A DNA stretch of 64,000 bases from Russula earlei (taxonomy: Eukaryota > Basidiomycota > Agaricomycetes > Russulales > Russulaceae): the NCBI GenBank assembly GCA_025769875.1, contig JAGFNK010000214.1:1-64000 (forward strand), written 5' to 3'. Under the pieces are notes generated by a model. That model did no database searches and was not told the DNA's origin. It saw only the letters and a program-made list of their open reading frames with translations. The translations under genes were made by a program, and so were the position numbers. Positions 10,861 through 24,356 of this stretch are shown piece after piece; position 1 is the first letter of the stretch; each line of letters opens with the position of its first letter.

Positions 10861-12357
10861 CATGGCTGCAATCACAATACACAAATATGCAAATCACAAG
10901 CAAATAAAAACTCATATTAAAAAAAAACCTATTAGTTTATCATATATGCCATGTCACTTATATCACACTGGTCACACCAGTCACTCTCAGAAAATCCTGA
11001 AATTCAAGTTCAAGTTCAAAGTTCAAGAATTCTCGGTTGGTATCATGGGCCTAATGAATTTCCTGATCTGTGGGATAAGATCAAGAGATGGGTACATACA
11101 GACGATCAGGCCAACTTTCTACAAATCTGGGAGGAGATCTCCACTGATCCTCAGGTTCCAGAAAATTTTGTGAAGTACCTTGGGTCTGAATGGATGTCTG
11201 TGGAGCATATGTGGTCCAGGGTGTACCAGAAAAATCACCATATCTTTAAGGAAGGGGACACCAATATGTTGATTGAAGCATATGTGATTCCCCCAATCTA
11301 AAGATAAGATGGCTTGATCGTTTTAGATATCATCATGTCCTCAAATCACACTGGCTCAACAGCAAGCACAATTGGCAGATCAATCAAATATTTTTTGTCC
11401 TAGTGCATTGCATGGCACTGTATTACCAAAACAGGCACAAATGGCAGAAGACAGGCTTAATGGTCAGGACCTGGCAGCTGACAAGCACCATATAATTTTC
11501 ACTCATGCCAAGAGCATCTCACAAGATTTGATCTTGCAAGTCAATGAGATCTGCTTTCACATCACTTCACAATCCCATTCCAGAACATTTTACTCAATCA
11601 ATCTGATGAAGTCAACTTGTGATTGCACAGATTATCTCTGGATTAGATTCTGCAAACACATTGCAGCAATCTACATCCACTTTCCCTACCTCTGTCTGAG
11701 GAGAGCACACAAAAGGAGAGTGCAAATAATTCACCTGATCCCCTATCCCCATCATCTTCTTCATCCACACCAAGGGAGAGCCTAGTATCTCTCTCACAGG
11801 AGATCATATCATTGTCACATGATCTCACATCTAGGCTTGAAAATGCTAGTCAAACATCAGAGATTATTGAGGCCATGCAGGCTGCCAAATACAGTTTGGC
11901 AGCCACAATCAATGTAATTCAAGGTTCCAAGGTCTTACCTGATAAGGAAGTGATCACACCCAATCAGAAAACATGGACAGAGACAGCCAAGCATATGGGT
12001 GTCAAACAGGGCCCAAAACAATGGACCAGTCTCCCCAACACACAGGGACTGACAGCACAAAGCATTGGTGTCACTAAGGGAAAGCGCTGCCATGTTTACA
12101 ATGATCTGTACCCTGGGGGCAAATGGTCAGGCAAGTGTGCCAAGCCAATGTTGCGCCAAGCCCAATGCAACATCTGCCACCACAAATGCATGCACACATG
12201 CCCTCAGGGAACTGTCGTCCCTCCCTTGGAACCCCCCTCCCCCAATGCCACCACCTCCCTCACACCAGGTCCCTTCAGACTCGCACCACTGTCTATTCTA
12301 ATGGCCTCAACTGCTGCTGTTCCTTACAATACAAAATCTTTTTTTGTATCATTTTAA
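10861..12357 (+). pseudogene. MULE-type transposase C-terminal remnant (SWIM finger)
   Basis: Three open stretches in series (about 10951-11301, 11372-11785, 11812-12357) make up the C-terminal part of a Mutator-like transposase. The first has W-x-x-Y-L-G-S-E-W-M-x2-E-x-M-W-S-x-V-Y-Q. The second ends in a SWIM zinc finger, C-D-C-x-D-Y-L-W-I-R-F-C-K-H (C-x-C-xn-C-x-H), at about 11618-11662. The third is a lysine-rich tail with a Cys/His cluster (about 12150-12210). The catalytic DDE part upstream is missing and the frames do not join, so it is inactive. The SWIM finger in these enzymes contacts DNA or protein partners. No inverted termini were found. Confidence 0.7.
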
Positions 12358-13411
12358 TTTATTTGTCTAATAGCTAATAAATAAGTCATTGAATATGTAA
12401 TTGAGAAAATGATTTGGTGTCATGTTAAATGCATGATTGATGATGCACTGATTCTCTTGCCGACACAATCACCTTTTATGGTAATTCAACCTGTGAATAT
12501 GCAACTACCATGACCAGGACTGCCCCTGGCCTGTCCGGTGGGGGGTGGGCATCATCTGCACAATCATCACACATGATTGTTGCACAAAATGTGATTGCTA
12601 TCAACGCATTACTACAATGATGCATTCGCCCCGTCGGCCACTCGAGCCCTAATGGGCCAGTGCACAACCCAATCGTTATACTCCCTATAGCCTTCGTCAG
12701 ATCGTCATCAACGCTTTCATCACAAGTGAAACAAACTTTCGCCCGTCGGCGATTCGAGCCTCACGCGTGACATCGCCGCTCACTTCCCTCTATCGCAAAC
12801 TTTTACTTTTACCATCTCATCTTCCTCGGGCAGTACGAAACGTACTTAGGAGCTCACTCGAAACCCCAAAGGGACAGCAAGCCGCACATGCAACTATCCT
12901 CTCATTCACCCGCACATTCCCCTCTTGTCCTCCTCCGACTCCACCTCTCACCGCCGCGCCTGGAAGCTCCAGGTACTGCATATTCGGCATGAAATCACTA
13001 AACCTGGTGATCCTACTGTAGGAATCAGGGCCTGAATCTTCGCCGCCGTCGTCATTCTAAGAGTTTAAGCGTTGAAAACTCGAACCCGAAATATTCTTGA
13101 CGACGGGCATAAACAACCGTTTTTCTGCGCTCGCGGAGAAAAGAGAGAAAACCCTGGACTTGGCATTTCGTTTTTCTGATCTGATCGAAGAGTGGTATAT
13201 AAATAGTTCGTGCGTGCACAGCCATCATTTATCCAACGGAGGGCGGTTGATCACAGTAGAGTATAAGGATGCAAACAAACGAATGGAAAGGGAGGATAGG
13301 GAAATGTTCAACGAGACAAGTCCAATGCGTGGCCACGACGGGACCGTTCGCAAAGTATATATATATATAAACATGACCGGGGGTATCGTGATAAGCAAGG
13401 GATGTTCCTGC
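12358..13411. other. Intergenic, 3' side of the oxidase gene
   Basis: No gene supported. A short motif recurs with changes at about 12628-12647 and 12740-12757 (CGTCGGC followed by TCGAGCC). The part next to 13411 is presumably the 3' end of the oxidase transcript. Confidence 0.4.
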
Positions 13412-16400
13412 TCAGACGCCAGGCGGGTTGAAGCCAGGAAGATCGGGCCAGTTGCCAAGACTTCCGGGGTCACCACCGATGCGGATAAACACGCCGTGAG
13501 ACGGGGTTGGGCCATCGAGGATGAACAGCTGATGCCATCCAGGAGGCGAGACCCGCGAGTTCGGCGGCGCGGTGACGGTGCAGACGTTTCCCGAGCACGA
13601 AAAGGCCGGGAAGATGGTGCGGCCGCCCATCGTGTTGCCGTGCGTGCTCGAAACCGCCGCGACGAGCGAGACGCGCAATGTCTGACCCTGGAACAGCTGC
13701 ACGTTGATCTGGTACTGCCCGCCGTATGCCCAGTCGGTATTCGGCACTGTCACGACAGGCTGGGTCAGTCCCGAAGACAGGTACGGCGGGATGTACACCT
13801 CGATGCGAAGCTCCTCTGGGAGTCCAGGTGTCTGGGGGTCTGAGCCTGAGATCAACACCCGGCCGTCAGAAAGAAGCGTTGCCTCGGAATGGTACATCCG
13901 TGCGATCGTCGTGTTGCCGAGAATCGAGATACGCGACCGGACGGGTTGTGAGGGGTCGTAGAGAAGTGCGGACAAGTTCGGGTCACTGGCGAGGCCAAAG
14001 CCAGCCACGCCCTGTTGCGCGCCATTCACAATCATGAAGGTGCCGTCTGGCAAGGCCACCATACAAGGCATGACACGCTTAGAGGGCTATATGCACGTTT
14101 GTGTCAGCTCGGGATTCTGACGAGACGGGAAAGAGAAGGACGAGCCATCCGTTCGATAGCCCATGTCGGGTTGGCAACCTCGGGCTGTATGGAAACGCAA
14201 TTGTCCAGGGCAACTCCACTGTTGGAACCACCGCAGACCAGGACAGTAATTGGGTCCGTGTACGGAGCATATTGTGGTAGGAGGACGGACGCGCCTTCCA
14301 TCGGGTATGTCCGACCAGCGAGGAAGCCGTTGACGGCACCAGGGATGTTGGGGAGGGCTTGGACAACGGCAAACGTGACTGGGTCAAGGATGCGGGCTTC
14401 GTTGTAGTAGCCTTTCCTTGTGCGTCAGCAACGGAAACTTGGCGAAAGTCGATTGTTTCGGACTCACCAACAAATATGCGACCGCTAGGAAGGACATGAA
14501 GGAATGGGTAAAGATTGTTCGGATCTGTCCGCTGCAGCCAATCGAGGAAGAGCACCGTACTGCCACCGGGAATGCGAGGAAGAATCTCAAGCGTAGGATT
14601 AGGTGGAGCGTTTGCGCCTGTTTCGCCACCCATGATGAGGACACTGCCATTGGACATAACGAGTGCAGTCGGATACCAACGTCCGGTCTGTACGGTGAAC
14701 TCATTGAGCACCAACATAAGTGGAATAAGCCACGCGTACCTGAAGTTGGAGCTTGGTGGGATCTTCCTCCCAGTCATTGGTACCATTGACGCCAGGCGAA
14801 CCGTCAGGGGCATAAAGTCGGACACCGAACGTCGACGTGAGCGACCAGCCACCGACATTGAGGATACGCGCGGCCTTGTCCGGAAGCACAACTGCTGCAG
14901 AGCAGAACACGTCCGACTTGACATGCATTTCGCGCCACGCATGATCGAAATCGTCGACGAGACTCAAGTCGAGTTCGTATGCACCGGTGGAGTTTTCATA
15001 TTCAGACGTGCCGCTTTTCTCGAGGAAGGAGACCTTGCCATTTATGCCGAGTGTGGCAAGCAGTGGAGGTACAAGTCCAGGAACGAGATACTGCGTTGAA
15101 AAGTCATTTATGGGGTGCGGACGTACATGTGGAGGTTAGTATGTGCATACCTCATATCGGCCGATGTTGGCAGGCCTATTCCAGGTGTTCAGGTTTCCGT
15201 TCCAAAGGTAGAGCTGCAACCTCTGAGCACCTCCACAGAGATGAAGGGGGTCGCCCGAGCATGCCATGGAGCAGTCAGTTTCCGTGGCAGTCGTTCCTCC
15301 ATTGTTGGTGATATCCGCCACATCTCCGCACCCTGTATATGTTTAAGCGATGCCGTAAAGCATCGCAAAACTGGATCACGCACAGCACTCATCGCCGAAC
15401 TCCATACCCGCGGCGGGATAACCGAAGGTCGAGCATTGAGAAAGACAGTTTTCGGCGGTGTTGTTTTTGGGGAATAAGATCTGATACGGGAAGACTCGAA
15501 CGGCACCGGGCTCACTTTGAAGCGGGGTGAGCATGCTATGGTCAGTTACAGGTGTTGACAGATGTATCGTTGCACATACGCCAAGCATCGCGAATATTGC
15601 CAATTTCCAGGAAGGTTTGTTGTCTGCACTGTGGGCACAGCAAAGGCAGTTACGGAACCTGTGGAACTGTAAACCGAAAGTCGGTTTGGTCCACCGCATG
15701 CTTCGCTAGAGACCGTGGTTAGACAGTCGGCTGCAGTCTACACAAAGCGAAGGAAGATACTTACGTTGCGTTTCCACTGCAAGGCATATTGCAGTCGCTA
15801 CTAGAGGCTATGACGGCACCCTGAACGAGTTCATTACCACAGACTATAAAGGGTGATTAGTGTTTTCCCTGAACGTAGTAGGCAGATCGATCGATCGACG
15901 TGAAGATCAACGTACAACACTGAATGCTGTACTCCAAGCCGGCAAGCGTAAAGCCCTGGGATGAGCACGAGGCGATGCAGCTCTCCACAGTAAGCGTTTC
16001 GCTGTCCGGAAGCTCAGTCTGGAAAACGCGTCCATACGCATTGTCTCTGGAAATTTCCAGAATTAACGTCGTACATCACACATATCAAAAGAAGGAACCT
16101 ACACCCAGCAAGCGTTGTATGACCAACCCGTAGGAAGGCTTGAGAGGACGGGAAAAACCGAAGACCCGCCGCCACCACCGCCGCCACTGCTCGTGGATCC
16201 AGTCTGGGTGTTGTTGGTCTGTGACGGAAGGTTGGCGCCAGTATAGTTGTAAACGTTTAGGCGATCTGGGCCACCGCAAAACTCGGAGCTGTTTCCCGAG
16301 CAAACCATAGAGCAATCACCCGGAGGCGTCGGAGCACCTCCATTAGAGAAGGTAGAACCGCAGTCTTCGGGAGATAAGATGAATGGGCAGTGGCAAGGCA

Positions 16401-17347
16401 AAGTGATATATAAGCACGTACAGCACTCGCGAGAGTATTCCACACCGGCAAGGGGATAACCCGAGGAGAAGCAGGCATCGGCGCAACTTTGGACGCTGGT
16501 ATTTGTAGCACCACCTTGGACGGACATAGAGACGGTAAGAGTCCTCGTGGCCGGGACATCGCTGTTAGGGGAAGGCACAGGAGGGTCAGTGATCCGCTTT
16601 CTATCGAAAAAGGGAAGTGAAAGTACCTATAACATCCTAAGGAAACCCAGAGTCCATAACTCGGTGCGATGATGGGCGGAGCCGTGGGTGTAGCGCCACT
16701 CCAATACAAGTTGAGACGATTTCCGGCACCACAATGCTCGCTGGCGTTGCCGGTGCATGGGAAGCTGCAATCCGAATCCGAAGCACTCGTCCCCCCATTC
16801 GATATGACATTCCCACAATCTGATATTCAAAAGCATGCGATCAGAGCAGCGGAGATGGAAGACAAATGATGACATTGAAACGCCACTTACAGCACTCTTG
16901 TCCGTATTCGACACCGGCGTACATAAAGTTCTGGTTGATGCAAAAGTTGACGCAGTTCTCGACCGTCATGTTCTGCGTGTCTGTACGTTCGGCAGATGTG
17001 AGCGTGCGTGCCGAGACATTGTCCCTAATTTGTAACAAAGTCAGATGATCGACTCTCTTGCGAACGTTGTGGGATGACCAACGTGTAGCATCCGACCTCG
17101 GTCCAGCCCGAAGGAAGATCAGTAATGACATCCCGACGTTGGAAGCGGAGGTGGCGAAGGTGACCGAGTTGCAAGCTCCTGCGATCAATGTGGGACGCGC
17201 CTGCGTGTACAAACTGCGAAAAGGGTGACACAAGTGATGAGTGCGAGCTCTGCGAACGGGCAAGACGCGTACTGGCACTACGGGAAGCAGCGCAACGAGG
17301 TAAAGGAGAGTGAGCAGAAAGGGAGTGGAACGCATCTTGCGCGCCAT
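13412..17347 (-). CDS. Secreted copper radical oxidase (glyoxal-oxidase type) with four WSC domains
   Basis: Starts at 17347 (an in-frame methionine follows at 17335), with a hydrophobic signal peptide ([11 protein letters not shown]). Four cysteine-rich WSC domains follow, each split by introns: about 17120-16700, 16655-16240, 16135-15580 and 15515-15200; a Ser/Gly-rich linker lies at 16235-16140. WSC domains bind wall polysaccharides. The rest (about 15105-13412) is an AA5_1 glyoxal-oxidase barrel plus the C-terminal galactose-oxidase-like domain. The radical site is complete: Cys in V-F-C-S-A-A (near 14905), Tyr in R-W-Y-P-T-A (near 14680), Tyr-His in A-R-M-Y-H-S-E (near 13895) and His in S-T-H-G-N (near 13640). 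Such enzymes oxidise aldehydes or alcohols and yield H2O2 outside the cell. At least a dozen exons; exact junctions were not all set. Confidence 0.88.
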
Positions 17348-20300
17348 GTATGGGCGAGACACTGACGGCCATGCTAGGGACGGAACCACGTTCTTAAAGG
17401 CATTCGTGCCCGCAAAAATAGGGTGTATGACAAGGATTTTTTTTAGCCTGACTTATCACCAAGTTTGTCCTTTTTTCGATTTTTGTGGCCCCACACGTCC
17501 AAGGTCCGGATCGGAAAGTAAGGACATTGTTTCACGCCAGCCCCAGGCCCGATGTGTCGCCTTCCCAGGGTATATACGATCCAAGGTGCCTGCAGAATGG
17601 AGATCGCTGGTTCCCGATTTTTCCGGGATTTTTCTGTTCGGTAAGAGGCTCTGCGCGCGACTCCGCGCTCTGAGGAAGGACACTCGTAGGCAGGCGAAAT
17701 GGCGAATTTCGCTTTCATTACGGAGAATGGTTACCGGAAGAGCCAATAGACCGCACGCGCCACGTACGGTATGATGTACAAGAAGCACGTCAGACATGAG
17801 AAAAAATATCAGGTGCGGTTGGAGAGCGGGTGCCAGACTGAATTGTCAGAGATCTGGAGGAGCATCTGAGACCTGACGTGGCTGGAAAGTAAAACGTATG
17901 AACGATTTCGAGGAGTGCGTTCGCTTTGTAAACCGTCCGGTCAAGGAGACTCGTGTGCGGTGGTTTCAAACGAGCAAGCGATGGCCGTTCGGAGCTAAAG
18001 CACGGTAAACTCCGAGGGGCAGCACGACGCAGAGGACGACGGCCCACTCTAATACCACACCACACACTACTGCTGGCAGTCGCACCCTTTATTTTCTGAA
18101 GATCATCTTTCGCTCGAATTTCGCAGTTTCCCCGGAACTCCTGATCTTCCCTGCCTTTCCCTCGCTCCTGCCCAAAACCGATGCAGAACGACTTTGATTA
18201 CGGCCAAGGTGCCTCGACGGGTGCGAGGGGATCAATGCCCACGATGTGAAACAAACAACCGGGATGTAAAGGAAACAAACTGACATGTCAAGCCTTGCTT
18301 GTGCATGAGACCATGTCGTAACTGTAGATGCGTACGGCACGGAGCGCGAGAGCGAGGGTCCAGTGTCAAGGTGACCAGGATCAAGTCCGATCTCACGCCA
18401 ATCACTACCAGCCAGGTAGATACGTGAAGCCAGGGTGACTTTATTGCGATGCACGCACGATGCTCCGAAAACCAAAACTATTTTGGGTTTGAGATCGTCC
18501 TTCCTCGGACCGGATGTGTCGGATCGATCATTTAATTCTTTCGTTTAACGAACGTACGGAACTTTTGGTCGCACCACGCGTGGAACATCGAAACTGTCCG
18601 CTCACGCGCATATCAACCATTCACACACAACAGCTCTCGCCTCGCCTTCCACCCCTTGCTTGTTGCAAGTGTCAGTACTACATCACACTGCCCACCTCTG
18701 ATGCTCAGGCGGCCACATCTCTTTAGGCGAAGCAACTTCTTCTCGGCCTCCGCTCGCATGCGGCGCCTGAGAGGCTGTCGTCCTTCTGGGGATACGCAGG
18801 ATATGGTCATCCTTCCAAACCTTGTTCTTCGCTGTGACGCCTTCCATGGCACGACAGCCAGGTACAGACCAGGAGATGCATTCTTTCTGGACCCATGACC
18901 CGAACCTCTGGCTACACCAATCGTGGTGAATGCATCAAACCAACCAAGGACAACGCATGGCAAGTGGCAGCGCCTCCGGCACATCGTTTAGGGGAAAGGG
19001 CGGGGACCTTTCAGAGCGCTTCCCCCCCCATTCACCTTTGTCGACGAGCCGTCAGGCTACTAATCACCACGACGATTGATATCGGACTTCCGTCCCAGTC
19101 ACAAGTGCCCTGCCACCCTGCTCAGTTTCTCCGGCGTTCATTGCAGCATTCTGGGCGAAGGTATAACATCCCTTGAGGACCACAATCAGCCTACGAGCAC
19201 AGTTCTTCGATGTTACTCTGCGGTGCGGTAATCGGGGAAGAGACTACGTCCTTACGTCAATCTGCTCCTTCATGGTGTTCTGGCACACTCATTCCCTTGC
19301 GGACGATGTCGGTCGAACCTTTCCAAGAACTTGCCAGGGATTGTGCGACTGTCGGGCGAGATTCCCTACCCCCTAACACGTGGCCGGCGCCAAACCATTG
19401 GTGTACTTGCAACAACCCCTTCGTCCCCGCCTCCCACTTGGCACATGCCGTCGGGTGGCACTTCACGAAACGTACCATGCCCCGTCGGAGCATGCTAGTA
19501 TTCTTACAACACCGCCCGCCGTCGGGGACGGATCATCCTACTGGTGTCTCTACCGCCGCGGGGAGGAGTCATGCTTTGTCTCATGCGAGTACTGCTTCAT
19601 AAGCTTCTATCGGCGCCAAGCAGCGCAAAGGGCAAACCTTGTCGCCAAGATCTGGTCTATCACAAGCTCCGATACAGAGGTTGTAAAAGAAATCGAGTGT
19701 CCAGAATGTCGCTTGAGCACCTCGGGCTCGATCCGCCGTGAGATCCCGACTTGAATGAAAATTTCCTTTTGGTAAGCCAACTCATCAGTCATGCTGTTTT
19801 GTGCATCCCTCCGGGGAGTAAGTTTAAAGGTGAAGGTGGAGCATATCCGTGACTTGTGCCCTCAGTGGGGACATCTGTGGTTCAAATCGCCCTCCGAGTC
19901 CGGAGAAGCAAAGACAAGTGGAGGCCGGGCAGAAGCGACAAGAACAAAGAGGGGTTACTCGCACAAGTTCATTTACTTGCCTTGGTCGGACAACAAACCA
20001 ATAGCACACCTGCCAATCGATGGCGTTCACAACTAGCTCCGCCGATGCGTCGAGAATAAATAAAGTCTTGTTTCGTGCAAGTCTTGCCAACTCTCTTCAC
20101 AAGGAGTAACCTGAAGGAAACCTCAGGGATCAGCACGTGACGTCGAGAAGCTCGTGTCGCACAGGGAAGCGGCAGAACTTTCTCGGTTGGCGCTATCATC
20201 GAGCGGACGGGACAAGGCCGTATTGCGCTGTACTTATCCCCAGTAGAGACATGGACACACGAGTCCAAGCACTTCATCACTGATGCTTCAAGAACGAACA

Positions 20301-22340
20301 TGACGAATCCGACGCCTGATCACTGACTGGCATGAGGCTCGTGCCATGTCAATTTCCGCCAACTCAACCTCGACACGGCCCCGCCGGGAGGACCGGAACG
20401 GGAGGTCGCAGGCACTCGTTACCTGAGATCTCCCCGATCGAAAGAGAGCACATCGGAGCGACGGCGCCATCGACAAACCCTTCACGGATACACGTGCCAT
20501 ACACAGCCAACGGGCGGCTGCTCGTGCCTCGTGCCAGAAGCCAGATAAGGTGTATTGATCAGATGAATGCGCCTGACTGACATCTTTCGCTCGGCTACGC
20601 GTGGCAAGTCGTGCAGGGCAGGGCAGGGGCTCGGGCCAAGGAAAGCTGCGGCCTTGATGCTGATGCCGATGCCGATGCAACTGCACCCTGGGTGCAAAGC
20701 AAAATTGACGCGTTCATTCTCATACCTTTGTGCCCGATGTGAGAAAGCGGCGGGGTTGGTTCGTGAGCACCGTCTCGCTCGGATCTGCCACTGACGACGT
20801 CACGGCACGAGGCCCCTTGGGAGAGACGTGCGGAGCAAGGATAAGGTTCACCATTCGCGGAAACGGAACAAAAACGGGGGCGAGGCGAGTAAGGTTATAG
20901 TGTGCGCAAGGCAGCGATCTGACTTGCCAGTGTCGAACCCGTGTTTCTTTCCCTGGCGAGCGCCACAGACGCGGCCAATTAACACCTAAAGCAGACCGGA
21001 AAGTACTGGACCGTACCTGCATGTCGCCTCCGCACCCTGACCGCGAGGCTCCACTCCGACTCCGGGGATCAGAGTCTCCGTACGGCGCACGATGCCCAGC
21101 GCGACTCCCAGTCACGCGCCGTTGCAGTCAACGCGTGGGTGGGTGGACGAAACGAAAGAAAAAGGGAGGTCGATGAGAGCCTTCCCATTACAGTTTAGGT
21201 TCCAGCTGTTCATCAAGCTCAGGCTTCACGGCATGAGTGCATCCATCCCTTTGGGCAGCACAACTTCCCGTACCCACCCATGGCCACCTACTCGTCGTCG
21301 TTGCCCGATTCCGTCGGCCCCCACCTCCCGCTCCCCACTCCACGCCGCTTCTTCGAACCGCTGAAGGCCCGGTCGGTGTCCCCCCTCCCCTCCCCTCCCC
21401 CCACGTCGCTTCTCATCACCAGCCGGCCAGCTTACGGTAACCCGTCTGGTTTTGGGAGCGGCGAAAACGGGTTCAGCTTAAAGCCCGATCATGAATTGAG
21501 TTTGGCCGACGGCGACCAACCAACCATCGCCCTTCGCTTGGGCTTTGGGGAACGTCTGCCTGGCTCCACAACTGATCGAGCCTAGCTAGGGGCGCGATGG
21601 GTGGGCGGTGGTGCTCGACCACATGATTGTGAGTCGAGGACTTCGGGGGAGGGTCATATGGTGGGCGTTGGTACGTACGGTCGGTCGGTCGGTCGGCCGG
21701 ACATCCTGACTTGAGTTGCATTGCCAACGGATTCGGGGTGGTCAATTCCTCAATGGAAGGGTTGGTGCCCCACGTCCCCTTCACACCGAACCGACGTTTT
21801 TTTGCGCGACCTCGTGATATGGCTGCACCCTTGATGCGCGCAGGTATTCCAGAGAGTTGATGGGCCACACCAGTAAGGAAAAGACAACAAACAAACAGCG
21901 AACAGCTGGTGTGACACAACTGGACCGTCGTTTACATAATAAACCTCACACTCATCGAAGAGCGGCCTTTAGTCGGTTCCCGAACGAAAAAAAAGACAAT
22001 GCAGGTTTCATTTCTGCAAGGACAAAGGCACCCTAGAGGTGAAGTATACGTATGTGCTAAATTCTAGAGTACCGACGGAATTATGACGGAGCGTGTACAT
22101 CCAAATTCAAACCACGACCAAAGCATGACAACGATGATGCATAAGTGGGATCCGAAAAAAAAAAAAAAAAGATAAACGGGATGGGGGAAGGGAAGGGGAA
22201 AGATGAGAGAGCAAGGAACAAAAATATACACAGCATAGGGAAGAGCGAAAAAAAAAATTCCACAAGTACAATAGTCATGGTATAGTGCTATGAAGGCGAA
22301 CAAACGAGTCACAAGGACGGGGTGTTTGCAATCACCTCGT
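17348..22340. other. Long gene-poor stretch (5 kb)
   Basis: Many overlapping frames exist on both strands but none resembles a known protein or shows clean splice-linked exons. A proline-rich frame at 21280-21585 could be an unrecognised exon but has no support. There is a short GGTC tandem (about 21678-21697), A15 at about 22156 and A-runs near 22245. The left end should hold the promoter of the oxidase gene (its ATG is at 17347, reading left), the right end the 3' region of the WOPR gene. Confidence 0.4.
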
Positions 22341-24126
22341 CTATGCCGCCATGCTATCTTCGCTCTCTTCCCCCGTCTTGATGTGCGACTCGATTCCGGA
22401 TGCTACCGTGCTGGCGCTGACAGGCGACGTGGGAGAGCCAGACTGCGTCGGGGGCGTGTAACTGGACCCGGCGTGGTACGGCGTCCAATATGAAGGATAT
22501 CCATGAGGCGGATAGTACTGATAATATGCCTGCTGGGATTGTGCCTGCGCTTGCATGGGAGAAGTTTCACCCGACGGTGAGATTGCGTGCGGGGACGTAG
22601 GGGAGTAGGCATGATAAGGCCCCATTCCTTGCGATGACACCTGGGAGGGAAGGGGTGAACCAGGAGCGCCAGGCGGCTGTGTGGCACCGGGAGGAGGGGG
22701 CCCAGGAGGTGGAAACATGGGGCCAGGGTAGATGCTCGACGGTGCCGGAATCGTGAAACCAAGCGGGTAAGAGTACGGGGCGAGACCGTAGGTGGCAGCA
22801 GCATAATGCGCATGTTGCAGCATTGCCATGTTCGGGTCGGAGAAGCTCGTCGGGGCGACGGCGTACGGGGAATTGCTGTCCGTCGGCGAGGCCGGGCTGC
22901 TGGAGTTTGTCGTAGAGCCCTTTGGCTTGCGTTTGCCCTTGGGGTTCGTGTACGGATCATATCGTTTGTTGCGTTTGCCCCCGTTTGTCACCCCCGTGGC
23001 GATAGCACCACCTACTTCTAGAGGCTCGCTGAGTAGCGGCATTCCGACCGACAGGGCCGAATTCAGTACGTGCGGTGACGGTTCGACGTCGTCAGCTTCC
23101 CCGCGATACCGGGGAATGCCATCGACGCCAATTTCAACTTTGGGCGGATTTCGGAAATGCGTCTTCTCCAAGTACTCAGGGCTGATGTCGAGCGATGCGA
23201 GTTCGGGATACGATGATGCGGTGCGAAGTCTGCCCTGTTCCACATCTTCGATCTTATAATACGAGATGAGATGCTGGGAAACGCCGCTGATTGTCAAAGA
23301 AAACGTCTATGCGGAATGATCAGCTTCCACGAACGTATGGATTCAGAGAAATGAGAAAGAAAAGAGGGCGTTTTGTGGCAGGTGTCCCCCCGCGCAATTT
23401 AAAATCATCGCCGAGCCACAAGGGCGCCTCACTTTACGTCAAGAAGAGGATCACCGGACAAGACCAAGGTTACCGAAGGAGATCGAACATCTCATGGCCC
23501 GAACTCATGACGTTGGCAGGAGAACGCGGATGACCAGGCCATCGCGGGACACGGAGCAATAGTGCGGCCCGTGGCCGTCAAAATTGTCCACGAACAAGTG
23601 ACAAACTCCTTCGACGCACCTTTTTCATCATCCCTCCCGGCTTGAACTTGTAACTGTTTGTCAAGCTTCCGACCAAGCTCCGCTCACGTTGCCTGTCAAT
23701 CCCCAGCCGGGTCGTCTCCCCGCGCGGGCGGCTGAGCGTCTGACCCTCTGACTTTTGCCCGTCTCCGCTCGCTGCCTCGCCCTGGTCCGCGTCATTGCGA
23801 GGGCCCCTATGGCCCGCGCCCCGCTTCTCCGTCTCGCGGTAGAGGAGGAAATTTCCGAGTATCCTGCTGGGGCTCCAGAAGAATCCGTCCGTCCAACGCT
23901 TGATGCCGCTTTCGTCTTCGTCAAAGACGAAAACGGAGCCGGAGGTGATCATCTTGCGTTCCGAGTCGACGAGACGCCGGGTGACGCGTGGGATCATTCC
24001 ACGCCGCGCAGCCTCGAGGATGAGGAGAGCGTCGCCAGTGGTCTCAATCCAGCCCGACCAAGGTGGCTCTGTCCATGTCGTGGAGGAACCTTGGGTGTTG
24101 GTATGAGATTCGGGGGGTGATGACAT
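22341..24126 (-). CDS. Gti1/Pac2 (WOPR) family transcriptional regulator
   Basis: Two exons: 24126-23620 and 23306-22341, joined over a 313-bp intron (donor GTGCGT, acceptor TAG). They total 1473 nt, 490 residues, in frame. The first exon carries the WOPRa half: W-S-G-W-I-E-T-T-x-D-A-L-L-I-L-E-A near the start and F-F-W-S-P-S-R-I-L-G-N-F-L-L-Y-R-E (about residues 80-97). The second half (S-L-T-N-S-Y-K-F-K-P-G-G-M-M-K-K then T-F-S-L-T-I-S-G) spans the intron. The C-terminal half is rich in Pro, Ser, Gln and Tyr, a likely activation region. WOPR proteins (Wor1, Ryp1, Sge1, Pac2 relatives) are DNA-binding switches of development and morphology in fungi; the target set here is unknown. Start chosen as the first methionine before the conserved block. 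Confidence 0.9.
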
Positions 24127-24356
24127 GCGTCGTGGGCTGCACGGCGAACAAAGATGAATCGGTTGACATGGTGTAGAGTTGGAGGGTAAACGCAGACAAG
24201 ATGAAGAGATGAAGATAGGAAAGGTGATCAGCCACCAAAAGAAAGTTTGGAGAACAAAGTTGGCTCACCGAGCAGGAAGATTTACGGGTGGAGGGCGAAA
24301 TGAGTGAGAGCCTATTTAGGATTCAACACCCGCTGACTCCGCAATTCTGAGCGCTC
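24127..24356. promoter_or_regulatory. Probable 5' region of the WOPR gene
   Basis: 230 bp between the WOPR start codon and the stop of the next minus-strand gene. It is purine-rich on the plus strand (CT-rich on the coding strand, as in many fungal promoters). No distinct site can be named. Confidence 0.35.

Noticed and set aside
13700..16300. Plus-strand frames opposite the oxidase gene (for example 13097-13843, 14515-15099)
   Set aside because: Antisense shadows of a strongly coding minus strand with conserved domains.
21280..21585. Proline/serine-rich frame that could be a first exon
   Set aside because: Low-complexity CT-rich DNA gives such frames by chance, and no downstream exon was found.
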